Below are positions 1-12,882 of a stretch of 64,000 nucleotides of DNA, one piece after another. The notes below the pieces were generated by a model. The model made no database searches. It was not told where the DNA came from and saw only the letters and a list, made by a program, of their open reading frames with translations. The translations under genes and the position numbers were made by a program. The stretch covers positions 38,278-102,277 of the forward strand of contig JAJEKV010000504.1 of NCBI GenBank assembly GCA_021234155.1, given 5' to 3'. The number at the start of each line of letters is the position of its first letter. Position 1 is the stretch's first letter. Source of the DNA: Isoetes taiwanensis (lineage: Eukaryota; Streptophyta; Lycopodiopsida; Isoetales; Isoetaceae).

Positions 1-87
1 TCCCGCAAAACCGAATAATAGCTTGGCCATTTTGGGCCGCACTTGCCTGATTCGGGTTGGCTCTCCTCATTGAGACGGCGTCTTTTA

Positions 88-3000
88 TCAAAGAATTCTC
101 GGGATCCGTTTGTTTTGAATAAGCGCATGTTCATAAGATCCATCATCCATGTACTTATTCAGCATCGGTGTGCAACGAGGAAACAAACGGTGCCCAACTT
201 CAACTGAAAAAAGTAGGACAAGTAGATTATAAGAATCGATTTTGATTACTAATCAGATAATGGATAATTCATGTGGCTAACAATAAATCCTTCCTCGATA
301 CCCTCATCCAAAATGGATTGAAGACCTACTTGCTGTTTGCAGAGCTTGAAGCCTCTCTAGATGGCCTTTCTCTATGCCTTCATGCTCGATGGCTGTGCTG
401 TTTGGAGGTTCTTCATTCAGGTCCATCCTCATCTCTTTCCCTTCACCGTTTTTTGTCACTGAGAATTCTTTCGTGTAGGCTAGCCTTGACAGAGTAAACA
501 CTACCTTGAATTCGTGGGGGAAGAGCAAGCGAGCAAATGCCACTGATTCCACACATCAACCATAACTAATAAGGTTTAGGAAAGGACCACCATTACAAGA
601 ATCAGAAAAATACCTAAATGGAAATGTTAAATACCATTTTAATCAAAGAAAAACAATAGTTTCATCAGCATTTTCTTAACAAAAGGATCCTTCATTTAAT
701 GTTTCATTTCATACAAATGACTTAACCTAAATGCTATTCCTGGCAAAGCTTACCTCTGTTTTCAAGATAGAGCAGTCTTGCAACAAAATCACCTTCATCA
801 GGAGGAGGGAAGACTGGGCAAGGGTTTGGTTTTTCAGCTTGCTCTAACACTTCAACACATATTCTGGCTCTGAGATGGTCCTCTCTGCCTTCCATAGATT
901 TGTTTTCCTTTAGATTCTTTGCCAATCTCTTGGATAGTTGAAGGGCGGTGTATCCATCTGGTGTAATGTCTGCTACATGGGCCCCCTTGGCAAGCAATGA
1001 GGCTATGATTTCTGGTTCCCTTCTAAACGAGGCAACATGTAGAATAGTACAGCCACGACGATTCCTTGCATTTGTATCTGCCAAATCTAATTCCAGGACT
1101 TCTGAAATAGTCTTAACATCACAATATGCGACTGCATAATGAAGCGCATAAGCTGCGTCCATTGTGAGATTTGATTCTTTTAGAAGAAGCTGCATTAGTT
1201 CTAAATCATCAGAATCAAGGGCTTTGTAAATGCGTCTGCACACCTTGTACTGGACAACATCCAATGAATCCTCTCCAAGCAGTCCAAGACGATGGCGAAA
1301 AGCTAAAATTGCTTCTGCAATCTGTGGTGCAAGCTGCTTTTCTAAAGTTATGACTTCAATACTGGATTGAACCAATAGCTCAATACAGTGATCTTGAAGT
1401 TGCATCACGCTGTGGTCATGAGCTGCCACCAAGATCTCCAACACATTTTCTGCTAGTGCTTTGTCCACCAAATTCATGAGACATTTCTGAAATTACACAA
1501 TAATTTTAGTACTAGTATCCTTAGATTCAATCAACCAATATCCTATTCATGAAGAGCCGTCCTAAAGTTGTAAACAAAATTTGACGCTGCCATCTGGTGT
1601 CCATTGCGTATTTACAGGATTTGAAAGCGACGTCAATAGACCAGTGTAGCTTATAACACGGATGTACTAAAAATCCAACCCTTTTTCCCACTCTAGTCTT
1701 AAAATATGACTGTGGTATACAATATATGACTCCGTTACTACACTATTTGTCACCACGGCTGAAAATGAGACGCACAAATTTAGACTTCCACCGCTAATCA
1801 TAAAATTTATTTTTCATAGTAGAAAAGTGCTTTTCTTTTATAACATGCTTTTATAAATTATGTGATTTCTAAAAGTAAAGCTACCCTAGAAAAGGGGACA
1901 TATTAACCTAACTATTAGGCTAAGTGGAGAATGACAACTGACTATCTGTACAGCGATGGTACCCACATTTGCTAATCCAAATTATAATAATGAACACGGT
2001 CCCATTTTTTGGTGGTATGATAGGATGGACGGTCTGATATTTTACATTAGTGATGCTTATCCTATATATGTTAACAATATTATATTATTACTAATAAAGA
2101 ATTGAAGAAAGGAGCACGGATCTTGCACTCTTTTAGCTATGGAGGGTGGGAGGCAATCCACATGCATGGTGTCGATTACTTTTTGGCAGAGTCTCGAATC
2201 GTGACTCAAGGAGAGATCCAGGAAGTCAGCGTAAAGCGATTTGTCAGCCATAATTGGGTTTTGTCTGTTCTTTTAGTACCGGGATTTGGAAAGCTATAGA
2301 CTAGCTACACAGCATTCTGGCACTTCATAAGAGCACTTACTTTACGTACTTGTCCCATGTACTGCAGATTTTTTAGGATAGAACTAGGCCATAGTGTGCA
2401 GACGTCAAGTACTTCTACTTTTTTGAATAATAGAACCCCCAGAATAAAATATTACAAATGGAGAATAAGGGTCGAAATTAGGGGGGTTCCTCCCCAGAAT
2501 TTCCGATTAAAGTTAGAAATATCCGATTTGATAAAGTAGATGCAGGCAAATTTCCGGTCGAAATTTTATAAAATTAGTGTAAAATCCGGCAAATTAGGGG
2601 TGTTTTTCTCAAAAATCCGATTAGTATAGATGAAGGGCGGCATTTTTGCTGGTTAGTGCAAAAACTAAATTCGAGGCCTGTCACGCTTCCTGGTCTTAAA
2701 TTGTCGGCTTGTCTTGGTGGATCTTTTTTTTCGTACATCGGACAGGAGAAATCCTAGAGCTTGTTATTGGGCTTATCAGTTCTAAATCTCTGTCATGGCT
2801 AAGAAGTCATTTCTTTCCTTTGTTGGTATTTAATTTTAGGATTGACACCACAATCGTGCGTTTTCCCTCTCTGACCAAAAAAAAATATTTCAACAAATTA
2901 AGGTTTATGAAAACTAAAAGAAGGAAGAATACCTGGGCCAGATTCTTGAGCTCCGGGATGTCGAAAACTGAAGCAGCACGCAGAAGCTCCAAGTAGAATT

Positions 3001-3553
3001 CTATCACCGGACCACAGGACTCGTGCAAACACAAGGGGTCCATACAAGCCGGCGTTTGTCCTTCCAAATCCTCTAACCTCCCGCCATAGATAAATCTCAA
3101 AACAATGGACAGAATCTCATTTCCCACTTTCTTGTTCTTGAAAATATCGCTCATTTCAATCTGGACCTTTTTTGGAAGATCTTTAAGTTCTTCTTGAGAC
3201 ACAGAACTCCTCTGTGTCTGATTTTGTGCGAAATATTCACGAAAAAAGGGGCTTCTGGCAGCCAAGATGCAACGATGTACAGGGATTGATAATCCATCTG
3301 CTTCTATTACGGCATCGCTATAATCATTGTTAGGTAAGACGGACAACAAACCTTCTAAATCGTTGCCGAGTTTATGGAGGCCGATCAATTTGAAAGGCCG
3401 TATGTTTGGAAGGCATTCCGGTGGCTTGATGTTTGTGGTACCTTCGCCTCCACAAGATGTGCAGCAGCTTCCTGTCATAGGGGACTGAATTCCTTGCGTA
3501 ATCGGAGGGGACTGAGTAGCCTGTGTTGGCGGAGATAAAGAAAGATGTGCCAT
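88..3553 (-). CDS. NPR1-like: NPR1-like BTB/ankyrin salicylate-signalling coactivator, four exons
   Basis: Exons in transcript order are 3553-2933, 1486-754, 542-330 and 203-88, with GT/AG introns, giving 560 residues (Arabidopsis NPR1 has 593). The BTB/POZ domain spans about residues 60-205 and contains the C2HC zinc ligands C170, C175, H177 and C180 in NPR1 spacing. Ankyrin repeats span about 294-395 (LHYAVAYCDVKT, GCTILHVAS). The C-terminal NPR1-like domain follows (ENRVAFARLLFPHEF; EVGHRLFPRC). R490-MDLNEEP matches the EAR-like VDLNE(T/S)P motif of NPR3/4 and rice NH1, and R490 sits near the salicylate-binding arginine of those proteins. NPR proteins act in cytosol and nucleus, binding TGA bZIP factors and salicylate. 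The fit is to NPR1-4, not to BOP. The protein stops 19 residues after the MDD that follows the RCxxML motif and so lacks the usual basic tail; a basic stretch continues in the +1 frame. The start is the first Met of the open frame. Confidence 0.93.
1487..2932 (-). other. Intron 1 of the NPR1-like gene
   Basis: The donor GTATTC follows CAG at 2933, and the acceptor TTTCAG lies just before 1486. The intron is phase 0. It falls between the BTB domain and the helical region before the ankyrin repeats, as in angiosperm NPR1. It is AT-rich and I see no internal gene; short ORFs in it have no recognisable product. Confidence 0.85.
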
Positions 3554-4224
3554 TCCCTTTCCCTTTTTTTTTTATGCTTGCACTATTCTGTTCTTTGCAC
3601 TGTTTCCAACCATCTGTGCCCTGTCCTGATCATCATCTTCGTCATTCTGTTTGAATGCTTCAACTCCGAAACCTGCGCTTTGAATAAAAACAAGCTCTGA
3701 ACAGCGTGCTATGCTCTCATTTGCTTAAATCATTCGGCCATCTCCACATTATGCTCTGCTCTGCCTAGTTCTAGCATACGAAAGCAGAAATTCCTGATTT
3801 CTTCTACTTGCACCTATATTATGTCACGAATTCCTGCTTCTATTCCTCTCTCTGATCCTTATCTTTTCCATTTTCTAAGATTCTGCTCCCTGATAGATAC
3901 AAACAACGCCCTGCTTGGCGATCTTAGCTTGTTTATTGCAGATTTAGAGAGAATAAATGCTATAAAAATTGGAAGAAAGATCGTAGAAAGAACCTGGATA
4001 CAGAACTCGGACAGTGCAGCTTGAGAATTTTTGCTCTGCTGCAAGAAAATTGTTCGCCAGGCGCAGGGGGCAATATTTCTCTAGTTTGAGACGATTCTAT
4101 GTCGCACGTGGCTTGCACGGGCAGATTTGAATTGCCACGGCCAATCTTGTGCGTCCGTCTCGTGTCGTCCATTGCTGTTGACCTGAAAGATTAAGTGCGC
4201 TTTTAGCGCTAAGTACAGTGTGCG
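3554..4224. promoter_or_regulatory. Upstream flank of the NPR1-like gene
   Basis: This AT-rich stretch lies directly 5' of the NPR1-like start codon. A homopolymer (nine or more T on the plus strand) sits about 10 bp upstream of the ATG. It presumably holds the promoter and 5' UTR, but I could not place a convincing TATA box or TSS. Confidence 0.4.
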
Positions 4225-4255
4225 AAGGGGGTCTAGTTACACTAGGACCCCCCTT
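4225..4255. repeat. Imperfect palindrome
   Basis: AAGGGGGTCTAGT and ACTAGGACCCCCCTT are inverted around a short TAC spacer, giving a hairpin of about 14 bp with one bulge. Confidence 0.7.
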
Positions 4256-4348
4256 CACAAAAAATGGACCCTTATAGGTTTGTCTTCTACAAAGTGGTCC
4301 CTTAATTTATTTATTTTCTTTTAAATAGTTCTTTATTGGTTCTTGCTA

Positions 4349-4566
4349 CATGGAGCTTTGGTTCAGGAAATACCGAGGTTTACGCCCATGCGTTCGATTA
4401 CTTTCTGAAATTAACATGTAGGCAAAATATTAGCATGAAAATTTCACACTACAATTAGGAGTTTTTCGGGCAATTTTGAAGAATAACTTTGTAACTTGCT
4501 GGACAGGTTCAAAACCGTACAAAACTTGATGCTTTAGGCTGAAAAGTTTCCCGAACCAAGCATGGA
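4349..4566. repeat. Fold-back sequence with ~20-bp inverted ends
   Basis: TGGAGCTTTGGTTCAGGAAA (4351-4370) is nearly the reverse complement of TTTCCCGAACCAAGCATGGA (4547-4566). The roughly 180 bp between them are non-coding. A MITE relic is likely; no target duplication was identified. Confidence 0.5.
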
Positions 4567-4747
4567 GCGACTTATTTATCATCCATCCTCGTGTTTAAAC
4601 CGGCCTTAACTAAAAAAAATTTCAATTACGTCCACGTATCTTTTTTTTAATATGGTTTAACATGAAAAGACCTGGATATGACAAAGACTGGGATATATAA
4701 ATATACCCATGGTTTAAACACAATGATGGATGGCAAATAAGGGGCTC
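4565..4747. mobile_element. MITE-like element with ~38-bp terminal inverted repeats
   Basis: The segment at 4565-4602 (core ATCATCCATCCTCGTGTTT) is the imperfect reverse complement of 4711-4747 (core GTTTAAACACAATGATGG). Both arms contain GTTTAAAC next to CCATC(A/C)-type sequence. There is no ORF and the length is about 183 bp. Clear target duplications were not found, so the family is unassigned. Confidence 0.6.
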
Positions 4748-5261
4748 ACTTGCTACATCACTAGATCTGCAGTAACCATGCACAACCCTCCTCATACGTT
4801 CCTGGCTTGGCCCATTTTTGCTTACACGTCGTCCTCTTTGGTTGTCTCCCTCCCTCCAGATCTCTTCTGCAAATCATCTGCAGTCGTAGCTTTTGTATTA
4901 TAGTGGCCTAACGTGGCAACCTTGCATTGCAATACGCAACCTCATCTAGTCCATGTTTCTGATTTCCATAATGCCATTTTATAATATTTAAGTGTTCTCC
5001 TCATGTTGGAATTCTCAAGTGTGACACGCAATGACATAATTGTCGATGGATGTGATAGCTCATCTGTTCAATAGAGAACTTCTTGTACTAAGTATTGTAG
5101 TTCCTTCTTCCTCATTATTGCTTTATATACATGCATTTATGGGCACCATTGAGCTCTTTTTTCCTCCATTTTTAAGTAGACTTACATTTCAAGGGGGATG
5201 AACGTTGATTCCTATCTATCTGTGTGATCCTCCATCTCAACATGTTTTTATAGGAAGGAGT
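4748..5261. other. Non-coding flank
   Basis: AT-rich sequence in which I see no gene, repeat or structural RNA. Confidence 0.5.
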
Positions 5262-5298
5262 AATTTCAATCACCTTGAATTTCTTGTGGAAATTTTTA
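5262..5298. repeat. Left arm of an inverted repeat flanking LTR element A
   Basis: The sequence containing TTTCAATCACC and TTCTTGTGGAAATTTT is nearly the reverse complement of 14914-14951 (GAAAATTTCCACAAGAAA, then GGTGATTGAAATT). Element A lies exactly between the arms, so it probably inserted into the loop of an older fold-back sequence. Confidence 0.65.
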
Positions 5299-5323
5299 GC
5301 TGACTTGGCGGGCCACGAGCAGA

Positions 5324-7887
5324 TGTAACAGATCTGGGCACTTGATGGGCCAGTATATGTACTTATGTACGTATATACACATGTATACAACATGAGTTCA
5401 GGGTTTTGTCTGTTTGGCAAAAGGATTTTTGCAGAGCATGAAGGAGGAAGCAATTCTGGGCAGTTTTGGAGCCCGACCTTTCAGGCATCATATCTCGGCA
5501 ACCCGAGATCCTTTTCAGGGGATTTTTATTTTGCCAAAAAGTTCTTCAAGTAAGCTCTCCGGAATGGGTCTGATCAGGTGGAAACTCATCCGTATACAAA
5601 AGTTATGACAGAAATAGTGATGCCGAGTCAGAATTGACTGCACTATGTATGTTCTTCTGCAGTTTGATTCTTGGAGTTAGAAGACGATCTTTGGAGGCGC
5701 AATCAATTGCAAGGGGTCCAGAGGTCTATGAATGAAGAAATTAGCAGGTGGGGTTTTGCTTTTGATCAATTGAGGTGTGCTATGAGCTGCCATGATTAGT
5801 CTATACATGATTTTTGCATGCGAATATTTATGAATTTGTTGTTGGCTCATAAGGCTACGGAAGATAAGTGAGTAGAAACATATCTAGAAGGATTGATTCA
5901 GAGGCAAGAAGATCTGAAAATGCTTGAAAAGTGCCAATGTGGGCTTGAATCAACAGATTTGGCATGTCTTGAATCTTCTTTGCTGGACATCTACAAGTTT
6001 AGAACTAACCGGTCATGTTTCATTTTCTGTTGTTTATATGTATTTACTTTTCTCTATGTTGCTTTGGTTTAGTATTTGTTGCTATTCTAAGCTGTTAATT
6101 AAGAAATAAACCTTTGGATGGGGCTCAGTTGCCTTGTATATGGATGGAACCAGTGAAGACTGCCACAGATTGCTCAGAATAGTCACAAGAATAGTAACAG
6201 TAAGGAAATCTATTACTTTGAATGATTATAATCTAATTGAATTAGCATGAAATATAAAGGTTGATAACTTTAAAATGATAAAGAACCTGACAGATTGACC
6301 TATGAGATGGCTCTTAAGTAGATCCTCCTTGATAGAAGTAAAGGAGAATATGAGCATCTGAGTTGAGCATGAAGCTCAAGAATTGTGTCATCTGTATTGT
6401 TTTGGTTCCTAAAGATGGAGCTATGATTCAGGATAACGTGGCAAGGATTACATGTAGTTGCGATCATCATGTTACATTGATTCTTAAGTGAAAGTGCTGG
6501 GTTTTGAGATTTTCCGTTAGTTATGGAAAGTAGGCTTTTAATAAAATGTATTAAAACCATAGCTCATGATTGAATTATAGCTATTGAGATGGAACTTTGA
6601 AGATAAAACATGACTTGGGATTGAATAGTTTGGCCAAGAGAGTCATAGGAAGCTTATGGGAGCTTTTGAGAATATGGCATGGAGCAGTGTTGGCGTAACC
6701 GATGAAGTACATAGGTGGTGGATTCACATCAATATGACAACCATGCTTGTGACTTCCTCAACATGTTTGTATTGTGATCATAACGCTCTTGATATGTTGG
6801 TAAGGTCATAGATCTGCTGGCAAAAGGGCAGGGTTCAGCATCGATGGTTGGATTGCTATCAAGGTCTTCATTGTGGAGTGACTACTTCAACATATATGGG
6901 CAACCTCAGCAAGGGGCAGAGTATGATCTAGGCACCTGTGTTTAGTAAATATTCTAATGAACATCACATCACATGTCATGGTCTTTGCATGTTGTTATGT
7001 CTATTGGGTCCTTCGGGGTCGGACTTCCACGTTCGGTGGCCTGGGTAGTTCCAGCATTCTCGTGTGATTTGTGTTCTTTGTATCTATGCTCTGTGATACC
7101 GGGCGTGGCCTCCTCACGGGCGTAGCTTCCCGGTGAGGTTGTACGTCAACTCCTATGACTCCATGGTAAGAGGTCCTCCAGCGCCAGACGTGGGCTGAGA
7201 AGGGTATGCGCATACGAGGTTCACCCCACCAACTCCGCCAATGGGGCTCAGAATGTGAGCTGGCTAGGAATTTCTCTGCTAACAGGGCCTGCATGTAGGC
7301 TGGCTGAGCTTCCCATTGTCCCGGAGCTATGTTCTGTTGTTTTGTTATTTTGGCTATGTTCTTTGCTTTTGTCGCTCAGAGTTTGGTATTTCCTTGGATT
7401 ATGTTGTCATTGTCTAGTACTGTAATCACCTAGAATCTTTTGTTTGCTTGTGCTTATGTCGTTGTATCCAAGATTCCAGAGTATTTCCATGCATGCAAAG
7501 GCAGCCAGGGATCCCCACTTAGTCACGAGGACTAACCCCAGTGAGTGCATGTGCAGTGAACAAGCAAGGCAGTGGTTGTGCGGATGGCAGCAATGTAGCT
7601 GAGGATCACGGTTGTGATCTGGAGTTAAAAAGCTTTTGTTTAGCTTCCTTAACAGTATTTATGTATATATTGAGAGTATTGTGGATAGTACATCCTTTGA
7701 ATTTGTATTCTTGATAGACAGTGGTAATTATATTGTATCTCAGTGAGGATGGATTTCTAGTAATGGTTTAAGTTTCGATTGTGCAAAAGGAAGATTCAAT
7801 TCTTCACCATAATATCAACCTAGAATTAGTGGAAGTTTTGACAAGATCCAGAGTTGCCAGAAGGGTCAACTCGGCAACCGCGTCACA
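5324..7887 (+). repeat. 5' LTR of element A
   Basis: This 2,564-bp copy has TG...CA ends. It contains stop-riddled protein-like stretches, for example around 5730-6010 (CQCGLESTDLACLESS near 5934-5981), which could be a decayed gag-like or captured ORF. No frame is open across it. Confidence 0.85.
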
Positions 7888-7889
7888 GT

Positions 7890-7901
7890 TGGTATCAGAG
7901 C
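7890..7901 (+). promoter_or_regulatory. Primer-binding site of element A
   Basis: TGGTATCAGAGC, complementary to the 3' end of initiator Met tRNA, lies two bases after the 5' LTR. Confidence 0.9.
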
Positions 7902-8472
7902 AATAGTGGATCTTTGGGTGTTGACATTGTGAATTATGGATTGCAGGTTTGGATCCTTGGGTAGTGCTAATGGTTGTTATTTCAAAAACATTTGGACATC
8001 CTATCCTCAGAAGAAGGAGCCATATGTAGATGCTTTGGAGTTAGAATGAAGGTGCTAAGGGAAGCAAATTTTGACGACGTTGAAGGTAAGGTTTTTTTTA
8101 TGGCATGTCTAGTAAGATGATAGCAATTGTACTCTAAGGTGGTGTTGGTAAGATTGGAATATGATCTTGGTAGAGTAAGTTGGTACACGAGCTGAAGTTT
8201 TGAGTTGAATTGAGCTATGTTTGATCTGAGGTTTGAATCAGGAAATGCTTCAGTAAATCTAAATGCTTCAATAAATGTAACGTTCCTAACCAACATGCCC
8301 TTAACCAACTGGGCAAAACCATCTAGACGTTTATGAGTAGTCGCTTCTACCCATTTATGCCGGTGTCTCGGGAATGCCCCACATGCACATTCAAGGTTCG
8401 AATACTCGAGCGGCCTTCCATGGGCCCGTTACATAAATCTATCACGACCCATGAGGACATGGGTTAAATTTT
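7902..8472 (+). other. Non-coding interior of element A
   Basis: The interior of about 570 bp between PBS and PPT holds no gag, protease, RT or integrase motif in any frame. The 108-codon minus-strand frame at 7982-8308 looks like chance. Confidence 0.7.
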
Positions 8473-8483
8473 AGAAGGGGAGA
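8473..8483 (+). promoter_or_regulatory. Polypurine tract of element A
   Basis: AGAAGGGGAGA lies one base before the 3' LTR and marks the plus-strand priming site. Confidence 0.85.
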
Positions 8484-9076
8484 CTGTAACAGATCTGGGC
8501 ATTTGATGGGCCAGTATATGTACTTATGTATGTATGTATACATGTATCCAGCATGAGTTCAGGGTTTTGTCTGTTTGGCAAAAGGATTGTTGCAGAGCAT
8601 GAAGACAGGGAGAAATTCTGGGCAGTTTTGGAGCCCGACCTTTGAGGCATCATATCTCGGCAACCCGAGATCCTTTTCAGGTGATTTTTATTTTGCCAGA
8701 AAGATCTTCAAGTAAGCTCTCCGGAATGGGTCTGATAAGGTGGAAACTCATTTGTATGCAAAAGTTATGACAGAAATAGTGATGCTGAATTAGAATTGAC
8801 TGCACTATGTATGTTCTTCTGCAGTTTGATTCTTGGAGTTAGAAGACGATCTTTGGAGGCGCAATCAATTGCAAGGGGTCCAGAGGTCTATGAATGAAGA
8901 AATTATCAGGTGGGGTTTTGCTTTTGATCAATTGAGGTATGCTATGAGCTGCCATGATTAGTCTGTACATGATTTTTGCATGCGAATATTTATGATTTTG
9001 TTGGAGGCTCATAAGGCTACGGAAGATAAGTGAGTAGAAACATATCTAGAAGGATTGATTCAGAGGCAAGAAGATC

Positions 9077-12000
9077 CCCGGGGGATTCACCTCTATGTTA
9101 GGGGCATATGGCATGTGCGTGCATCAGGTCAGGAGAAACCCCTATGTATACAGCTCGCCCCCCATAGAAACCCCTATGTATACAGTCCTATGTTGTCAGA
9201 GCAGAATACCTGATTCCATACTTTTACACCGAGTCTAAGCACAATGTACCCTACCCTTAACCTTATTTTTACGTCTAGTATTTACTCATGTAGCCTACCC
9301 TCTACCTTACATTTACATCCTGCAGTTAATATTTTCAATGCCACAACTAGTGGTTTTCTAAAGCTTTCCTTCTCGGCTTGACAGAAATAGCATCAGAATC
9401 GCATGGGAAAGCACATGTAAAAATGTCTATAGTCTGTGAATCACGAATCCTTATAAAGCATTGAATTCCAACATGTATTATGTATATTATGGTCTATGTT
9501 GTATATATTCAATATTAAGTATATGTTGTCATATTTGAAATAGAATACACTGCCTTTGCATATTATATTAAGTCTTCTTCCACAGCTTAAATCATTTCCA
9601 CTTTCCATACCTTTACCCATCTTAAACCTCAGCTTTGCTTTCATGTTTTCTCTCAGTTTCAACACTGAATAGATACTACCACAAAATCTTAGACAATAGC
9701 TAGATTAGATTGCGTTGATTGTTTGGTAATTAGCATCCAGGTCTAATCTAACCTAAGCCTTATACTCCACACTTGACTACTCCGTCAAAGCATGAGAATT
9801 TCTGCCCTGGCACTACCCAGGCCCTGAGCATTCTCTGAACTGCTATTGTAGTACTGCTACATGTTTACAAGGTATTATGCTTTAATGCATCTCCACTTCA
9901 TTCACATTCGACATTATTCTAGTATGTTTAGAGGCATAACCAAATCAGCTTCACGGCCAATTCTTTGGTATATTCTGACTTTCCATGCAGCTTAATATTG
10001 GAAACCTTAAGGTAAAGTTCAAACTAGAACTCCATAGCAGGTTCTAAGCTGACACTGCTAATGTATTTGCTATTGCATGCACATTTACAACGGTTAAAAT
10101 CAAGTACTATCTTAGGGTGCATTAAATGCAAGTACGACCTAAGGCTGCCCAGCTAGTATGTGGCATTCAATTCCTTATTATTAAGCCATCAATGACAATT
10201 TATAGCATTTAAGCAAAGCGAAGGTTAAGATCCTACTTTATGTATCTTAGCCTGCAAGTGTATACCAGCAATTTCCATTCTTATTTTGAGGTACCATGAA
10301 GCAAGTAAAAAGCCCCAAATCATGTGGCGCGCAGATGGAAGTGCGTAGTAAAAAAAGCTACAATCACTGTATTATTAATCTAAATATCCAGCTTGATGTT
10401 AACCATGAATTTAGCTAGATGTCAAAGCCACAACTACATTTAGAACCAAGTATCAATTTTGTGATAAGGCATAAATAATCACTCCTGCCATAGCCAAGTT
10501 CCACGCTCTGCTATCTGCTAGTTTAGCCATAAGAAATAGTTTTCTAGCATAAAAAAAACATGTGAAATTTTCAGCTGTAAATGCTATGCCCTGGCATAAA
10601 ATAGAACAGCAAATTCAAACATTTTGTTTACGTTAGATAGCTGGATTACTGACTGAATCCCTTGATGGTACAACCGTGCAAATGTGGTCATTTTACTGTA
10701 TGAAAAAAAGCAGACCAAGATCTAGATGCATCAGCATGTTTTTAATGGCGGAAAGCTTATGGACATGCATCAGATAACCTTCATAAGCCTTTTAGAGAAA
10801 GATCTGAACATGTATTATGGTATTTAAGGCACCATATGGGGCCGGAATCTGCACAGAAGCACTCTACATCTATTTCCAGCAATTATGTGCCCCTCATGAT
10901 GCGCGTTGTCCAAACTCAGAGCTCTTTAAATTGTACATTATTGTTGGAACTGACTCTTCTTTTAACTACTTTGATCTCTGGATGCGGATATGCACCTCCA
11001 AAGTCTCATCATTTCCCTCCGGAGGAACCTATAAACACAAACAAATGGTGCAATATTTATGTTTTGAGCTCCTTGATGATCATGAACAAGAAATATACCC
11101 AGAAAACAGCAAACTCAAATCAGCATTAAAGATCTAGAGACCACTTAGAGGTTCCATCACAAGCACTATATCCATCACAAAATTACTGAAAAAGATGATT
11201 GCCAATTCTGATATGCACTATATATGGAAACACAAGCTTTTACTAGTAATGTGATGAACTAACACAAGAGACTGCATTTTTTGCAAAAATGCCAACTGTT
11301 CCACACCATGAGAAAATGGGTATATATTCTGTATTATGCATGCTACTTTCCTCATCTTCAAGAATGTAGTACCAGCAAGGTTATTATCATATTTACCTGC
11401 ACCTAAGCAAACTGTGTGTTCTCTTGTTCCTTCAAATCCTGAGCAGATCGTCTTTTTAACACTGCTCCTTTGTCAAGCTTTCCTTAGGATTAAAGAACCA
11501 CACTGATAAGAGCACAACAAAATTGTAGCTAGCTAAAAAAAAATATTAACCAAAAATATGTCGCTGACCTCTGTATTGATTGTTATTTATACTTAAAGTG
11601 GGCGAAATTGTAACATCTTCTCCTGAAACATGTCCAAGCTTTACCCAAAGGCAAAAATGCTATTACTCTGAAATAGTGACTTATATAGCCTTCTTGGCAT
11701 TTTATCACACTGCATATACAGAAAGGAAATACCCGTGCATCTTGCTCCTCTTTGAGAACAGGGTTTTCATTGTCAGCTTCTGGAACCTCCATGCAGTCTT
11801 GTGTTTTGCTTAATAATAGCCTCAACCAAAAACTCAAATGTCAGGACACAACTTGTATCCCCAAGGTCTAATTTGCAACATCACTTTTCCTTGACTGAAA
11901 AATACAGACCTAATGAACTAATAACCTCTTCTACATATGCTCGATTGTAGTCCTTCTCCTTTATGAGACACCTTATCTGAAAGTTTGATGCCAAATATAT

Positions 12001-12882
12001 GGCTGTAGTATTTTAGTAACGGACTAAACACTTAAGAAGTCTTAGAAATATCAGATAATGATGGCACAACTTTGCCTATCTCAAAGAGCCCTGCCATTTA
12101 TACAGTTACATTACCTTACTATGCTGCCGATGAAGGGAAATGAGTCCACATTGCCGATGAAGGCATTAAGAAGTGCTTAGAAATATCAGATAATGATGGC
12201 ACAACTTTGTCTATCTCAAAGAGCCTTGCCATTTATACAGTTACGTTACTATGCTGCCGATGAAGGGAAATGAGTCCACATTGCCGATGAAAGGAAATGA
12301 GTCCAATGAAGGTTAGGAGCCAGCTTCCATGCACCATTCTTCATAAGAGCAAGCCACATTCTGCAACCAGTTTCAGAAATCCGTTGCCATGATCTTGTAT
12401 AAAGAACCACCAGTATTTGGAATAGAGCTATGGTTTCAAACCTTGTACTACAATAGAACTGTAAAGATCATGAGGCACAAAGGGAACGGGACAAAAAAGT
12501 AAAAATAAAAACTACCTCCAGAACTCCAAGCACCCTCAAACGTATCTCAGGCAGGCATCAACCAAGATATAAGTCGAAGCCATAACTAAGATATTGCTCT
12601 GCAGTAACAAAGAATAGGAAATGGCGGCAGTATTGGGCTGCAAAATGTGGAAAAAGTCCCTCAAACGTATCTCAAGATATCAGCAACAAAACTCTAGCCT
12701 GCAAACGTATTTCTAACTCCTATGCCTTGCCAAGAAATGTTGCCGGAACCGTAAAAAAACTTACACCTTGGGTGCCAAAACGTAGGAGCGACCGCAGGTA
12801 TACGTATTATTTTTTTTTCAAAAAAACCCCTTCTCCGTCCACGCACATGTATTCTACGAAATACATGTGTGAACCCCCCGGG
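9077..12882. mobile_element. hAT-like TIR element, copy 1 (non-autonomous, 3.8 kb)
   Basis: The left end CCCGGGGGATTCAC and right end GTGAACCCCCCGGG are inverted repeats. They are flanked by a perfect 8-bp duplication AGAAGATC (9069-9076 and 12883-12890). The uninterrupted 5' LTR shows the empty site at about 5908. An 8-bp duplication fits hAT, though these TIRs are not typical. Near the right end ACATGTATT and AATACATGT form a subterminal palindrome. No transposase is visible. The ends match the copy at 59256-62238, while the interiors look different. Confidence 0.85.
12028..12295. repeat. Tandem duplication (~130 bp x 2) inside hAT-like copy 1
   Basis: Both copies contain GAAATATCAGATAATGATGG and GCTGCCGATGAAGGGAAATG. 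Only scattered differences separate them. Confidence 0.8.

Noticed and set aside
88-3553. BLADE-ON-PETIOLE identity for the BTB/ankyrin gene
   Set aside because: It has the NPR1-like C-terminal block (ENRVAFARLLFP, EVGHRLFPRC) and the three-intron layout of NPR1; BOP proteins lack this domain.
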